The notes under the pieces were generated by a model. It ran no database searches. It saw only the letters and a program-made list of their open reading frames with translations, and was not told the DNA's origin. Shown here piece after piece: positions 38,061-46,749 of a stretch of DNA of 64,000 bases (the stretch's first letter is position 1; every line of letters begins with the position of its first letter). This DNA is from G020354785 sp964534745 (GTDB lineage: Bacteria > Bacteroidota > Bacteroidia > Bacteroidales > UBA10428). Position numbers and translations under genes: made by a program. The stretch covers positions 20,780-84,779 of the forward strand of contig CAZHQW010000006.1 of assembly GCA_964534745.1 (NCBI GenBank), read 5' to 3'.

Positions 38061-38094
38061 CTTAAAAAGCGAACCTCCGGGTTCGCTTTTTAAG
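38061..38094 (+). terminator. Perfect 14-bp stem terminator after locus 1
   Basis: A perfect 14-bp inverted repeat (CTTAAAAAGCGAAC and its complement) flanks a 6-nt loop CTCCGG; the right arm ends in a T-run within the stem (GCTTTTTAAG). It follows the lipoprotein stop by 16 bp. Because the arms begin with A-runs and end with T-runs it can work in both directions. Confidence 0.85.
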
Positions 38095-38138
38095 TATATA
38101 GCTAACTGCTATTTTCTCACTTGATTTTACTATTTAGC

Positions 38139-40532
38139 GTGAAGCGGATCGTATTGATACCAGTGCTTTTATTTATGCTTGCCGGCACAAAGAATTTAAA
38201 CGGACAGGTAAGCGGTTCAATTGAGCCATACCTGCCGCCGGTGGATGTTATTGAGTCAAACGGTCCTGAACCAGGCTATTTCTTTATATCCTCAAGAGTG
38301 CTGAATACCCCTGATGCATACCATTTTGTTGCAATAATTGATAATTACGGCACCCCCATTTACTACAAGAGAAATTACCTCGGCAACGGGGGCTTTCGTC
38401 TGCAGAAAAACGGGTATCTTACTTTCAGGCCCAATTGGCAGGGTTTCGGTTATTTTGTTCTTGACAGCTCCTATAACCGCATAGACACGCTGTACATGCT
38501 TAACTACGATGCCAACCAGCATGATTTTAAAATATCTGAAGACGGACATGCACTATTTATCGGGAACTATTACAGGAACGTTGATATGAGCCAGATTGTC
38601 GAAGGCGGAGATCCCGATGCCAGAGCCATGGAAGCTATTATCCAGGAATTTGACAGCACAGGGAACCTTGTTCTGGAATGGAGAAGCTGGGAGCATTTTG
38701 ATATTCTTGATGCCAACGAAGCCTCTGTCAACCTTAAGGCTTCAATTGTTGATTATGTTCATCCTAACGGTATCGAGTTTGATTCCGATACAAGTATACT
38801 TCTCTCTTCACGCCACCTTGACGAGATTACAAAAATTGACAGGAGAACAGGCGAAATAATATGGAGGCTCGGGGGCAAGAAAAACCAGTTTGGCTTTATA
38901 AACGATACCATAGGGTTTTCAGCACAGCACAGTATTGTTAAACTTGATAACGGACATATACTGCTTTTCGATAATGGCACCTATCATACACCACAGTTTT
39001 CCAGTGCAGTTGAATATGCTATCAATGAAGATTCGATGGAAGTCACATTAATAAAAAGATACCGGCCGGACTTTGATGTTTATGCCTCCTTTGGCTGCAA
39101 CACCCAGAAACTTGAGGGAGGAAACATATTGCTCGGACTGGGAGAGACATCCCCATCAATTATTGAACTCCGCCCCGATAATTCAGTTGCCCTGATATTG
39201 GACTTTTCAGATTATGCCTCATCCCTGCTTATAACGAAGAAACCCTGGAAGACAAACCTGTTTACCACAGGTGCCGATACAATCACGTTCCCCAAATATG
39301 AATATATGACATATTATTACCTGCTGAAATTGTCCAATAAATCGGACAGGCCTCTGGATATTACAGGATATTCTACCCATACAGAATCATTTTATATTGA
39401 TGAAGATTTTCCCTTTACGATTCCTGCCGGTGGTGATACAATTATTGATGTAGCCTTCAATCCGCTTACCGAAGGCTATATTACAGACATACTTACTATA
39501 AATTCCGATATAGTAAGTGACACCCTCATACAGAGGGTTGCTCAACAAGTATATCTTTCGGGGACAAGCGACGATTTCAACCCTCCTTTGGTGAATATAT
39601 CCCCTTCGGATGAAGGCGGGGTGCCGCTTGACACAAAAGTATTTATTGAGTTTAACGAACCTGTAAGATATATTGATAATTCTGAAATTGACTATACAAA
39701 TATAAAAACACTGCTTACTTTTAAGAAGACCGATGCCCAGGGTGAGGATATCGACTTTATCGTTACGGTTAGTACAGATAAAAAACTGATAACTTTAAAA
39801 CCTGTATTATCCCTGGAAGAGGAGCAGGTCTATTTTGTGGCTATAGCAAAGGGACTGGAAGATTATTCTGACAACCCGGCCGACTCTCTCAGTGCAAGCT
39901 TTACGACAGGAGACATAGAGCCCCCCCGGGTGCAGATTTATCCGGCTGACGGATCCACAGGTATCCCGACAATACTTGAGGCCACGGCCGTTTTTGATGA
40001 GCCGGTAAGGTTAACTGACAACAGGGAAATCGATGATACCAATGCTGACTCGGTAATCACATTAAAGGAGTCAGCGGGACAGATGAGCCATGTTCCCTTT
40101 GATGCAACAATCAACGCCGGGAAGACTGAAATAACAATTGTTCCTGATTCAGAATTAGAACCTTACACGGGCTATGAAATAATAATCAGAGATGTGGAAG
40201 ACTACAGCAATAACGCACTGTCAGGCTATATTGCAAGGTCATATTTTACCACGGGTCCATCGGAGCAAACACAGGTTATTCCGGATGGTACAGAATCGCA
40301 GTATATAATATATCCCAATCCCTGCAAAGGGAAATTTACCATTGATTTTGGCAGCGTGGATCCAAGGATAATAAAAGTTTACAATTTTTCCGGAAGGTTG
40401 ATCTGCAAGGAAATCTCTTATGGCATGATGCAAGCCATTGGTTTGAAGGGCCTGCCCCAAGGCATATACTTTGTTGAAATAATCCTGTCCGATACCCCTG
40501 GAAAGGTACTGTTGAAAGTCATTAATGAATAG
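38139..40532 (+). CDS. T9SS-secreted arylsulfotransferase-fold protein A
   Basis: This encodes 797 residues from the GTG at 38139; a TTG at 38121 adds six residues that weaken the signal peptide (KRIVLIPVLLFMLAGTKN). Residues about 40-370 form an arylsulfotransferase-type propeller: EWRSWEHFD, DYVHPNGIEFD with His208, IDRRTGEIIWRLGGKKNQF, and FSAQHSIVKLDNGH with His264. An ASH/choice-of-anchor-like beta domain follows (about 375-465), then two tandem Big_5-like Ig domains (about 475-710) and a T9SS sorting domain (YPNPCKGKF to the end). The family moves sulfate between phenols, or may only share the fold. It overlaps the next gene by 8 bp. Confidence 0.88.
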   Translation: MKRIVLIPVLLFMLAGTKNLNGQVSGSIEPYLPPVDVIESNGPEPGYFFISSRVLNTPDAYHFVAIIDNYGTPIYYKRNYLGNGGFRLQKNGYLTFRPNWQGFGYFVLDSSYNRIDTLYMLNYDANQHDFKISEDGHALFIGNYYRNVDMSQIVEGGDPDARAMEAIIQEFDSTGNLVLEWRSWEHFDILDANEASVNLKASIVDYVHPNGIEFDSDTSILLSSRHLDEITKIDRRTGEIIWRLGGKKNQFGFINDTIGFSAQHSIVKLDNGHILLFDNGTYHTPQFSSAVEYAINEDSMEVTLIKRYRPDFDVYASFGCNTQKLEGGNILLGLGETSPSIIELRPDNSVALILDFSDYASSLLITKKPWKTNLFTTGADTITFPKYEYMTYYYLLKLSNKSDRPLDITGYSTHTESFYIDEDFPFTIPAGGDTIIDVAFNPLTEGYITDILTINSDIVSDTLIQRVAQQVYLSGTSDDFNPPLVNISPSDEGGVPLDTKVFIEFNEPVRYIDNSEIDYTNIKTLLTFKKTDAQGEDIDFIVTVSTDKKLITLKPVLSLEEEQVYFVAIAKGLEDYSDNPADSLSASFTTGDIEPPRVQIYPADGSTGIPTILEATAVFDEPVRLTDNREIDDTNADSVITLKESAGQMSHVPFDATINAGKTEITIVPDSELEPYTGYEIIIRDVEDYSNNALSGYIARSYFTTGPSEQTQVIPDGTESQYIIYPNPCKGKFTIDFGSVDPRIIKVYNFSGRLICKEISYGMMQAIGLKGLPQGIYFVEIILSDTPGKVLLKVINE

Positions 40533-42660
40533 AGAACCTTATAAGTATTTGCGTGTCTTTTATGCTGCAAGTTTTCCGGTAATCGGATTGTTACTAATCA
40601 TTACAATAAAAAGTCCGGGCCAGGTTGCTGACGGCAGTGACCTTCTTCAGTATACCAGTCCCATTAACGGTTCAGCATACGTTACCAGGGAAAGTTCCAT
40701 AATAATAAGGTATTGTAAGCCACTATGCAGAGAATCTGTAACCGATTCAACCATAATAGTCACCGGCTCTGTAAAAGGCAGTTACATGGGCAAAATACAT
40801 TTATGCAGCGATGAAAAAACATTGGTTTTCGAACATCCCGATCCTTTTAAAGTTTCAGAAAGAATTACTGTAGGCGTACGTGATGGTTTATATACGACAA
40901 CCATGGATAAGATTCCCGGATTTGAACTTTCCTTCCTTGTTTCGGACAATAAGAATAATTATAGCCGTATGGATAACGGGAACAAAAATGCAGCTAGTCA
41001 TGAATATCCGGAAATAAACAGCCATAAATCAACATTTAATGATTATCCCGAAGTATATTCACTGATAAATGATGAACCTTCGGCCGGATACTACTTCCTT
41101 GAAAAAAACTATGTTGGTTATTGTTATATTATGATTATCGACAACTTTGGAATCCCAATATTTTACAGGATCCTCGAACATAATGCCCATAACTTTTCCC
41201 TTCAGCCTGCCGGATACCTTTCATATTATATCGAGCATGAGAGAAGCTATGCCATACTTGACAGCCAGTATAATCATATTGATACGTACAGCATGAAAAA
41301 CGGGTATGATGCTGACAGCCATGAATTTATATTGCTGGCTAATGGCCATTCATTTATGATAGCATACGATCGCCAGCTTATTGAAATGGATAAGGTGGTA
41401 GAAGGCGGTGACCCCGATGCAACGGTAGTCGGACTGGTAATACAGGAACTTGATGAAGATCAGAATGTTATATTTCAATGGAGAAGCTGGGATCATTTCA
41501 GTATACTTGATACTGATGATTCCGTGGTAGACCTGACATCGCAATATGTTGATTATGTACACGGGAATTCCCTGGATATTGACTCCGACACATCCCTCCT
41601 ATTATGTTCCAGGAACCTGAACGAGGTAACAAAAATCAACAGGCAGACAGGCGATATAATATGGCGCATGGGCGGCAAACATAACCAGTTCACCTTTATT
41701 GATGACAACAGGGGCTTCGCCATGCAGCACTCAGTAAAGAAACTGGAAAACGGCAATTTAATTCTCTTTGATAACGGAATAATAGGTACGGCTGAGTATT
41801 CGAGAGGCGTCGAATATGAACTGGATGAGACAGATTATACTGTACATCTCATTAAGGAATTTAAGCACGATTCAAATGTTATGTCCCTGGTTATGGGCCA
41901 TATACAAAGATTACCAAAAGGTAATACTCTCCTGGGGTGGGGCAAGAACCTTGGAAATTATGTCTGCACAGAGTATAGCTCTGACGGCGCAGTAGTTAAT
42001 GACATATATTCGGATGATGACGTAAAACCCTACCGGGTGTGTAAATTCGGCTGGGATCCGGGAATAATAGAACTGGACAGGGATACTCTTTTATTTGATG
42101 CCATAAAACCCTATACGAGTGACACCAGGGAAATAAGAATATTCAACAGAACAGGTGAAAATATAATAATTAACGGCTATTCAAGGGGCAGTGCCCCCTT
42201 TTATACGGCAACTACCTTCCCGATAGTGATTCCGCCATATGACAGCCGCGTTCTGGAGATCAAATTCGTCCCTTTTCAAAGCGGCGAGTATAACGATGTG
42301 ATAACTATTTACTCGGACGGACTGTCAGCCATTGGCGAGACACAAAGAATTGCAGTCCAGTTTGCCATAAAGGGAGCCTCTTCCTGGGATGCTTCCCATA
42401 TAAAAGGCGTATTGTCCGACCAGAATAAAGAATTTCAGCTATACCCCAATCCGGTCACCGGCAAACTGACAATATACAATACCGGTAACACTGTTTATCT
42501 TGCAGTAATGGACCTGCAAGGGAGGGTCCTGATATCAGAAAAAATCCGTAATAGCGACAAGACTGAAATAGACTGCTCCGACCTTAATCCCGGGGTATAT
42601 ATGCTGGAGTTAACTGAAGGTTCGGGTTCAAAACATTCCGCCAGGTTTATTAAGAAATAA
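40525..42660 (+). CDS. T9SS-secreted arylsulfotransferase-fold protein B
   Basis: This encodes 711 residues and is a paralog of the gene before it. A signal peptide (about 10-34) is followed by a Big_5-like Ig domain at the N-terminus (about 38-135), the arylsulfotransferase propeller (about 170-510: EWRSW-like QWRSWDHFS, DYVHGNSLDID with His346, GDIIWRMGGKHNQF, AMQHSVKKLENG with His402), an ASH-like beta domain (about 515-620) and a T9SS sorting domain (LYPNPVTGKL to the end). His346 and His402 are 56 residues apart, the same spacing as His208 and His264 in protein A. Its ATG overlaps the stop of A (ATGAATAG), indicating translational coupling. The end overlaps a convergent gene by 11 bp. 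Confidence 0.87.
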   Translation: MNREPYKYLRVFYAASFPVIGLLLIITIKSPGQVADGSDLLQYTSPINGSAYVTRESSIIIRYCKPLCRESVTDSTIIVTGSVKGSYMGKIHLCSDEKTLVFEHPDPFKVSERITVGVRDGLYTTTMDKIPGFELSFLVSDNKNNYSRMDNGNKNAASHEYPEINSHKSTFNDYPEVYSLINDEPSAGYYFLEKNYVGYCYIMIIDNFGIPIFYRILEHNAHNFSLQPAGYLSYYIEHERSYAILDSQYNHIDTYSMKNGYDADSHEFILLANGHSFMIAYDRQLIEMDKVVEGGDPDATVVGLVIQELDEDQNVIFQWRSWDHFSILDTDDSVVDLTSQYVDYVHGNSLDIDSDTSLLLCSRNLNEVTKINRQTGDIIWRMGGKHNQFTFIDDNRGFAMQHSVKKLENGNLILFDNGIIGTAEYSRGVEYELDETDYTVHLIKEFKHDSNVMSLVMGHIQRLPKGNTLLGWGKNLGNYVCTEYSSDGAVVNDIYSDDDVKPYRVCKFGWDPGIIELDRDTLLFDAIKPYTSDTREIRIFNRTGENIIINGYSRGSAPFYTATTFPIVIPPYDSRVLEIKFVPFQSGEYNDVITIYSDGLSAIGETQRIAVQFAIKGASSWDASHIKGVLSDQNKEFQLYPNPVTGKLTIYNTGNTVYLAVMDLQGRVLISEKIRNSDKTEIDCSDLNPGVYMLELTEGSGSKHSARFIKK

Positions 42661-43363
42661 ACACTGTATTTATCAGGGAATTGTAATATTCCACAATCAT
42701 CTTGAGATCAGGCATCTTATTTATCTTAAGACTATTTGACTTGATAAATGTCATTATTGCTGAAGAATAGTCTTCAAAAAACCTCATGAACTTCTTTTTA
42801 TTGTTGCCAACCAGCATTGTCTTTTTGCCTTCCACCAGGTAGAGGTCTTCCTGGATATAATTATGATCAATAGCTCCGTATGCCCCATATTTTATATCAC
42901 TTTCAGGCTTTGGCCTGTAAGAAAAGGTTTTTAACAGTTTCACCTTCCCTTCATATAATAGCTGCGCTATACCGAATAACTTCGAGTCTGCTGCAATTAA
43001 ATTAAGGTTGACATACCTTTGATTCACACCCGCGTCATCAACCCATGAAAATTCTTTTATCCTGTATAGATCCAAAAGCTTCACCTCTCCGGAAAACTGT
43101 ATCTCGAGGTTGTTACTTTTAAGATCATACTTGACAGGATAGTTTTTAATTGTCCGGTCCGATATAAGGGTAAAACTGCCGTTGTGCCACTGATCATCAA
43201 GGTAATAGGATTCATTATATCCTGTTTCCTTGGTTTCAAAATTTACAATTACTTCGTAGGGTGTGCCCAATATAGTAAAATCGTTCGGCGACCATTGTGA
43301 AAATATGCCACTGGTAAAAAGAAAAAGCAACAATCCTTGTAAAATCCAATTCTTCATGCTCAT
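42650..43363 (-). CDS. Secreted protein of unknown function in locus
   Basis: This encodes 237 residues, with a signal peptide (WILQGLLLFLFTSGIFS, cleaved near FSQ). Starts at 43363 and 43357 are both ATG; the second lies nearer the hydrophobic core. The mature part is beta-rich: DDQWHNGSFTLISDRTIKNYPVKYDLKSNNLEI, a repeat of strands common to uncharacterised Bacteroidetes periplasmic proteins, then a helical tail (KKFMRFFEDYSSAIMTFIK). It is transcribed against the rest of the locus, between protein B and the second SusC, and its 3' end overlaps that of protein B by 11 bp. No function can be given. Confidence 0.65.
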   Translation of the reverse strand: MSMKNWILQGLLLFLFTSGIFSQWSPNDFTILGTPYEVIVNFETKETGYNESYYLDDQWHNGSFTLISDRTIKNYPVKYDLKSNNLEIQFSGEVKLLDLYRIKEFSWVDDAGVNQRYVNLNLIAADSKLFGIAQLLYEGKVKLLKTFSYRPKPESDIKYGAYGAIDHNYIQEDLYLVEGKKTMLVGNNKKKFMRFFEDYSSAIMTFIKSNSLKINKMPDLKMIVEYYNSLINTVFIS

Positions 43364-43496
43364 ATTAATTATTTTAATTTGGTTAAATATTTATAAAAAT
43401 TATAAAAATATAGTATAAAAATAATGACAATTATTCAATTTTTAAAAAATACATCTATATTTAAGCTCCTTTTAAAATATTTTCCCTGATTTTTAA

Positions 43497-43504
43497 TAGT
43501 TTTG
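43497..43504 (+). promoter_or_regulatory. Candidate -7 box for second SusC operon
   Basis: TAGTTTTG matches the Bacteroidetes -7 consensus TAnnTTTG and lies 35 bp before the ATG at 43540, giving a leader of roughly 29 nt. The -33 position has only T-rich sequence (TTTA at 43471, 22 bp away), so the match is half complete. Confidence 0.3.
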
Positions 43505-43539
43505 AATAATAATAAGATATTTATTATGTTATCCATATC

Positions 43540-46500
43540 ATGAATAAATTCTTTGTTTGCATATTCATCTTTCTTTTTTTACAGGCTCATATTTTATTTT
43601 CCCAGACCCGCGGCATATCAGGAAAAGTTATCAGCTCCGAGGACAGCCTGGGACTTCCCGGTGTAACCGTATTAGTAAAGGGCACCGGTATAGGTACTAT
43701 TACAGATATTGAAGGTAATTACCTGCTTGAAATTTCAGATGAAGCTGACTCCCTTGTATTCAGCTTCGTAGGCATGCAATCGCGTGTGGTAGGTGTGTCA
43801 GGTAAAAACATAATAAATGTTACATTAAGTCCTCAGTTATATGAAGTAAATGAAGTGGTTGTCACTGCGCTGGGAATAAAACGGGCGAGCAAGGCTCTCG
43901 GTTATTCTGCTACAAGTGTTTCAAGCAAGGACCTGACCGAGGGAAGGGACAGAAGCATGCTTAACTCGCTCCAGGGAAAGGTTGCGGGTGTTAATATCAG
44001 CTCCGCTTCGGGTGCTCCCGGTGCTTCGTCAAGGATACTGCTTCGCGGGATATCAACTCTGGGAGGTTCGAACCAGCCTCTTTTTATTATTGACGGCGTA
44101 CCTGTTAACAACAGCTTTACAGGCAGCACCTCCATCAACGGAGGCACTGACTTCGGCAATAAGATTAACGATCTTAATCCAGATGACATTGAGAACATAT
44201 CTATACTTAAAGGGGCTTCCGGTTCGGCACTTTATGGGTCAAGGGCCGCCAACGGTGTAATAATAATCACTACCAAAAAGGGCGAGCAGCTTAAAGAAAA
44301 AAAATCTGAAATTACGGTCTCAAGTTCAGCAAGATTTGAAGAGCCGTTGCGGACAGTGAAGTACCAGAACGAATTCGGACAGGGGGTGTACGGAGATGCT
44401 GTCAACTACGAAAACATGAGCTGGGGTCCGGCATTCGATGATAAGCTGCACTACTGGGGCTACGAGGTAGATAATACGCTCAGGGTCAAACCTTATATCG
44501 GACTTGCCAATAATGTCAGGGAATTCTTCGATACAGGCGAAAACTATAGCAATTCCATCTCCATATCAGGCGGCAATGAACAGACGACATACTATATATC
44601 TTACTCAAATATCATGCATGACGGTATATTTCCGACAAATTCAGACAGCTATAACAGGCATACACTCTCAGCCAGGGGCACTCACATAACTTCATCACGG
44701 CTGAGCAGCTCCTATTCGATAAACTACATAAAAAAGAACAACAAATCCGTTCCGACCGGACAGGGTGAAAACTCTGTTTACAACCAGGTAATGCAAACAC
44801 CAAGGGATATTAGCCTGCTGGAGCTTGAAGATATCGACAGTAAATGGAATAACATTGACAATTATTACTCTTTATATACTGTAAATCCTTATTTTATCCT
44901 CAAGAGAAACGGGAATACAAACAACGAAGACAGGGTATACGGAAGCATTGACATTGATTACATAATCAGCGGGCCTCTTTCACTTAAGGCGAGGCTGGGA
45001 GGAGATGTTTCAAATGAGCAGTTAAAACAATGGCGTGCCGTTATCGAACCGGGGGGCAATAATGAGTTTTCTGCCATATATGAACCGGGCAGCGTAGGTG
45101 AGGGATCAAGTTACGTAATGCAGCTGAACAGCGATATCCTGCTGAACTATAATAAGGAATTCGGGGATTTCGCAGTTGATGCCATAATAGGCCATAACCT
45201 GAACCAGAGAACAGGAAAAAGCATATCGGCTTCGGTAAATAATCTTACAATACCGGGGTTCTTCCAGCTTAAGAACTCGTCCGAAACTCCCTTTGCCAGC
45301 GAAAGCTACGTGAAACGCAGACTTATTGGTGTCTTTACCAGCCTCGATTTGTCCTATAAAAGCATACTGTTTGTCACCACGACGGCAAGAAATGACTGGA
45401 GCTCAACCCTGCCCCTTGAAAACAACTCATTCTTCTATCCCGGGATAAGTGCTTCTCTTATATTTACCGAATTATTTCCTTCGGTCAGGAAACGCTTTCC
45501 ATACGGCAAGCTTAGGGCTGCACTGACCAGGGTAGGTAACGATGCCCCTGTTTACAGTATACACTCCGTATTTGTTACAGGAGGCCACTCGGACGGGTAC
45601 GGATATTTGAGATATCCTCTGCCAAACGGTGTGAACTCATATGAGGTTAGTAATCTTATAGGAAATGAAGAGCTGAAGCCGGAGCTCACTACCGAGTTTG
45701 AAGTGGGTACCGACCTGAGATTCTTCAATAACCGAATAGGTATCGATTTATCGTATTATGATAAAAACACTACAAATCTTATCTGGCCGGCGCCGCTGCC
45801 ATCTTCGTCGGGATATACATCAAAGACTGTCAACCTGGGCAAGATGACCAACAAGGGTGTCGAAGCCCTGCTTAACCTCACTCCGGTTCAGCATGGCCGC
45901 CTCCAGTGGGATATATCATTTAATTTCACTAAGAACCATAATGAGCTTGTGGAGCTGACAGAGGGACTGGACAGGATTGAAATAACCGGATTAGGTGTTG
46001 AAGGGGGACAGCAGATAAATTTTATTGCCAAGCCGGGACGGACCGTTGGCATATTTGAAGGACGTGAAGCAAAACGTGATGATCAGGGCAGGATTGTGGT
46101 GGATAATACGGGACTTCCTGTGGCTGCGGATTCACTCGTCGAATACGGGGACAGGGAGTACGATTTTATTGCCGGTGTCAATACTAAGCTGTCATGGAGA
46201 GGCCTGTCAATATCGGGTACAGTCGACATAAGACAGGGAGGAATTATGTATTCAAAGACAAAGGAGATCTCAGTGTGGGCAGGTACCGTACCCATTACCC
46301 TGTATAATATGAGAGAACCTTTTATCATACCCAATTCGGTATATGAAATAAGGAGAGACGAGAATAATGAACCGGTATACGCCGAGAATACAATTCCCAT
46401 AGATGCGGTTCACCTGGGTGATTACTGGGATAACGGAGGCACTGAGATGGATGGCCATGTTTTCATTGACAAATCATATGTAAAGCTGAGGGAAGTTATT

Positions 46501-46722
46501 GTATCATATACCTTTCCTGGAAAAATGATGGACAGGCTGCCGATAGAAACATTGCAGCTTAGTGTAATAGGAAGGAACCTGTTGCTGTGGACACCTGAAG
46601 GCCAGTATTATATTGATCCCGAACTTACAACTTTCGGAAATGATCTGGAGGCTGACTTTGGTGAATTTGGCGCACAGCCTACAGTCAGAAGCGTTACTTT
46701 CAGCATCATGTTTACCTTTTGA
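43540..46722 (+). CDS. SusC/RagA TonB-linked outer membrane protein 2
   Basis: This 1060-residue importer has a signal peptide (hydrophobic 4-20), a CarboxypepD_reg-like domain (GKVISSEDSLGLPGVTVLVKG), a TonB-box-like VNEVVVTALGIK, the plug (LNSLQGKVAGVNISSASGAP, FIIDGVPVN, LKGASGSALYGSRAANGVI), and a beta-barrel that ends VTFSIMFTF. Its plug and N-domain closely parallel SusC 1 at 32.2 kb, down to RASKALGYSATSVSS versus RAERALGYSVATISS, so they are likely products of duplication that have diverged in the barrel. It is followed 27 bp later (counted to the ATG) by SusD 2. Confidence 0.96.
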   Translation: MNKFFVCIFIFLFLQAHILFSQTRGISGKVISSEDSLGLPGVTVLVKGTGIGTITDIEGNYLLEISDEADSLVFSFVGMQSRVVGVSGKNIINVTLSPQLYEVNEVVVTALGIKRASKALGYSATSVSSKDLTEGRDRSMLNSLQGKVAGVNISSASGAPGASSRILLRGISTLGGSNQPLFIIDGVPVNNSFTGSTSINGGTDFGNKINDLNPDDIENISILKGASGSALYGSRAANGVIIITTKKGEQLKEKKSEITVSSSARFEEPLRTVKYQNEFGQGVYGDAVNYENMSWGPAFDDKLHYWGYEVDNTLRVKPYIGLANNVREFFDTGENYSNSISISGGNEQTTYYISYSNIMHDGIFPTNSDSYNRHTLSARGTHITSSRLSSSYSINYIKKNNKSVPTGQGENSVYNQVMQTPRDISLLELEDIDSKWNNIDNYYSLYTVNPYFILKRNGNTNNEDRVYGSIDIDYIISGPLSLKARLGGDVSNEQLKQWRAVIEPGGNNEFSAIYEPGSVGEGSSYVMQLNSDILLNYNKEFGDFAVDAIIGHNLNQRTGKSISASVNNLTIPGFFQLKNSSETPFASESYVKRRLIGVFTSLDLSYKSILFVTTTARNDWSSTLPLENNSFFYPGISASLIFTELFPSVRKRFPYGKLRAALTRVGNDAPVYSIHSVFVTGGHSDGYGYLRYPLPNGVNSYEVSNLIGNEELKPELTTEFEVGTDLRFFNNRIGIDLSYYDKNTTNLIWPAPLPSSSGYTSKTVNLGKMTNKGVEALLNLTPVQHGRLQWDISFNFTKNHNELVELTEGLDRIEITGLGVEGGQQINFIAKPGRTVGIFEGREAKRDDQGRIVVDNTGLPVAADSLVEYGDREYDFIAGVNTKLSWRGLSISGTVDIRQGGIMYSKTKEISVWAGTVPITLYNMREPFIIPNSVYEIRRDENNEPVYAENTIPIDAVHLGDYWDNGGTEMDGHVFIDKSYVKLREVIVSYTFPGKMMDRLPIETLQLSVIGRNLLLWTPEGQYYIDPELTTFGNDLEADFGEFGAQPTVRSVTFSIMFTF

Positions 46723-46749
46723 TAGTTAAGAGCATTGTTAATAAAAAAT

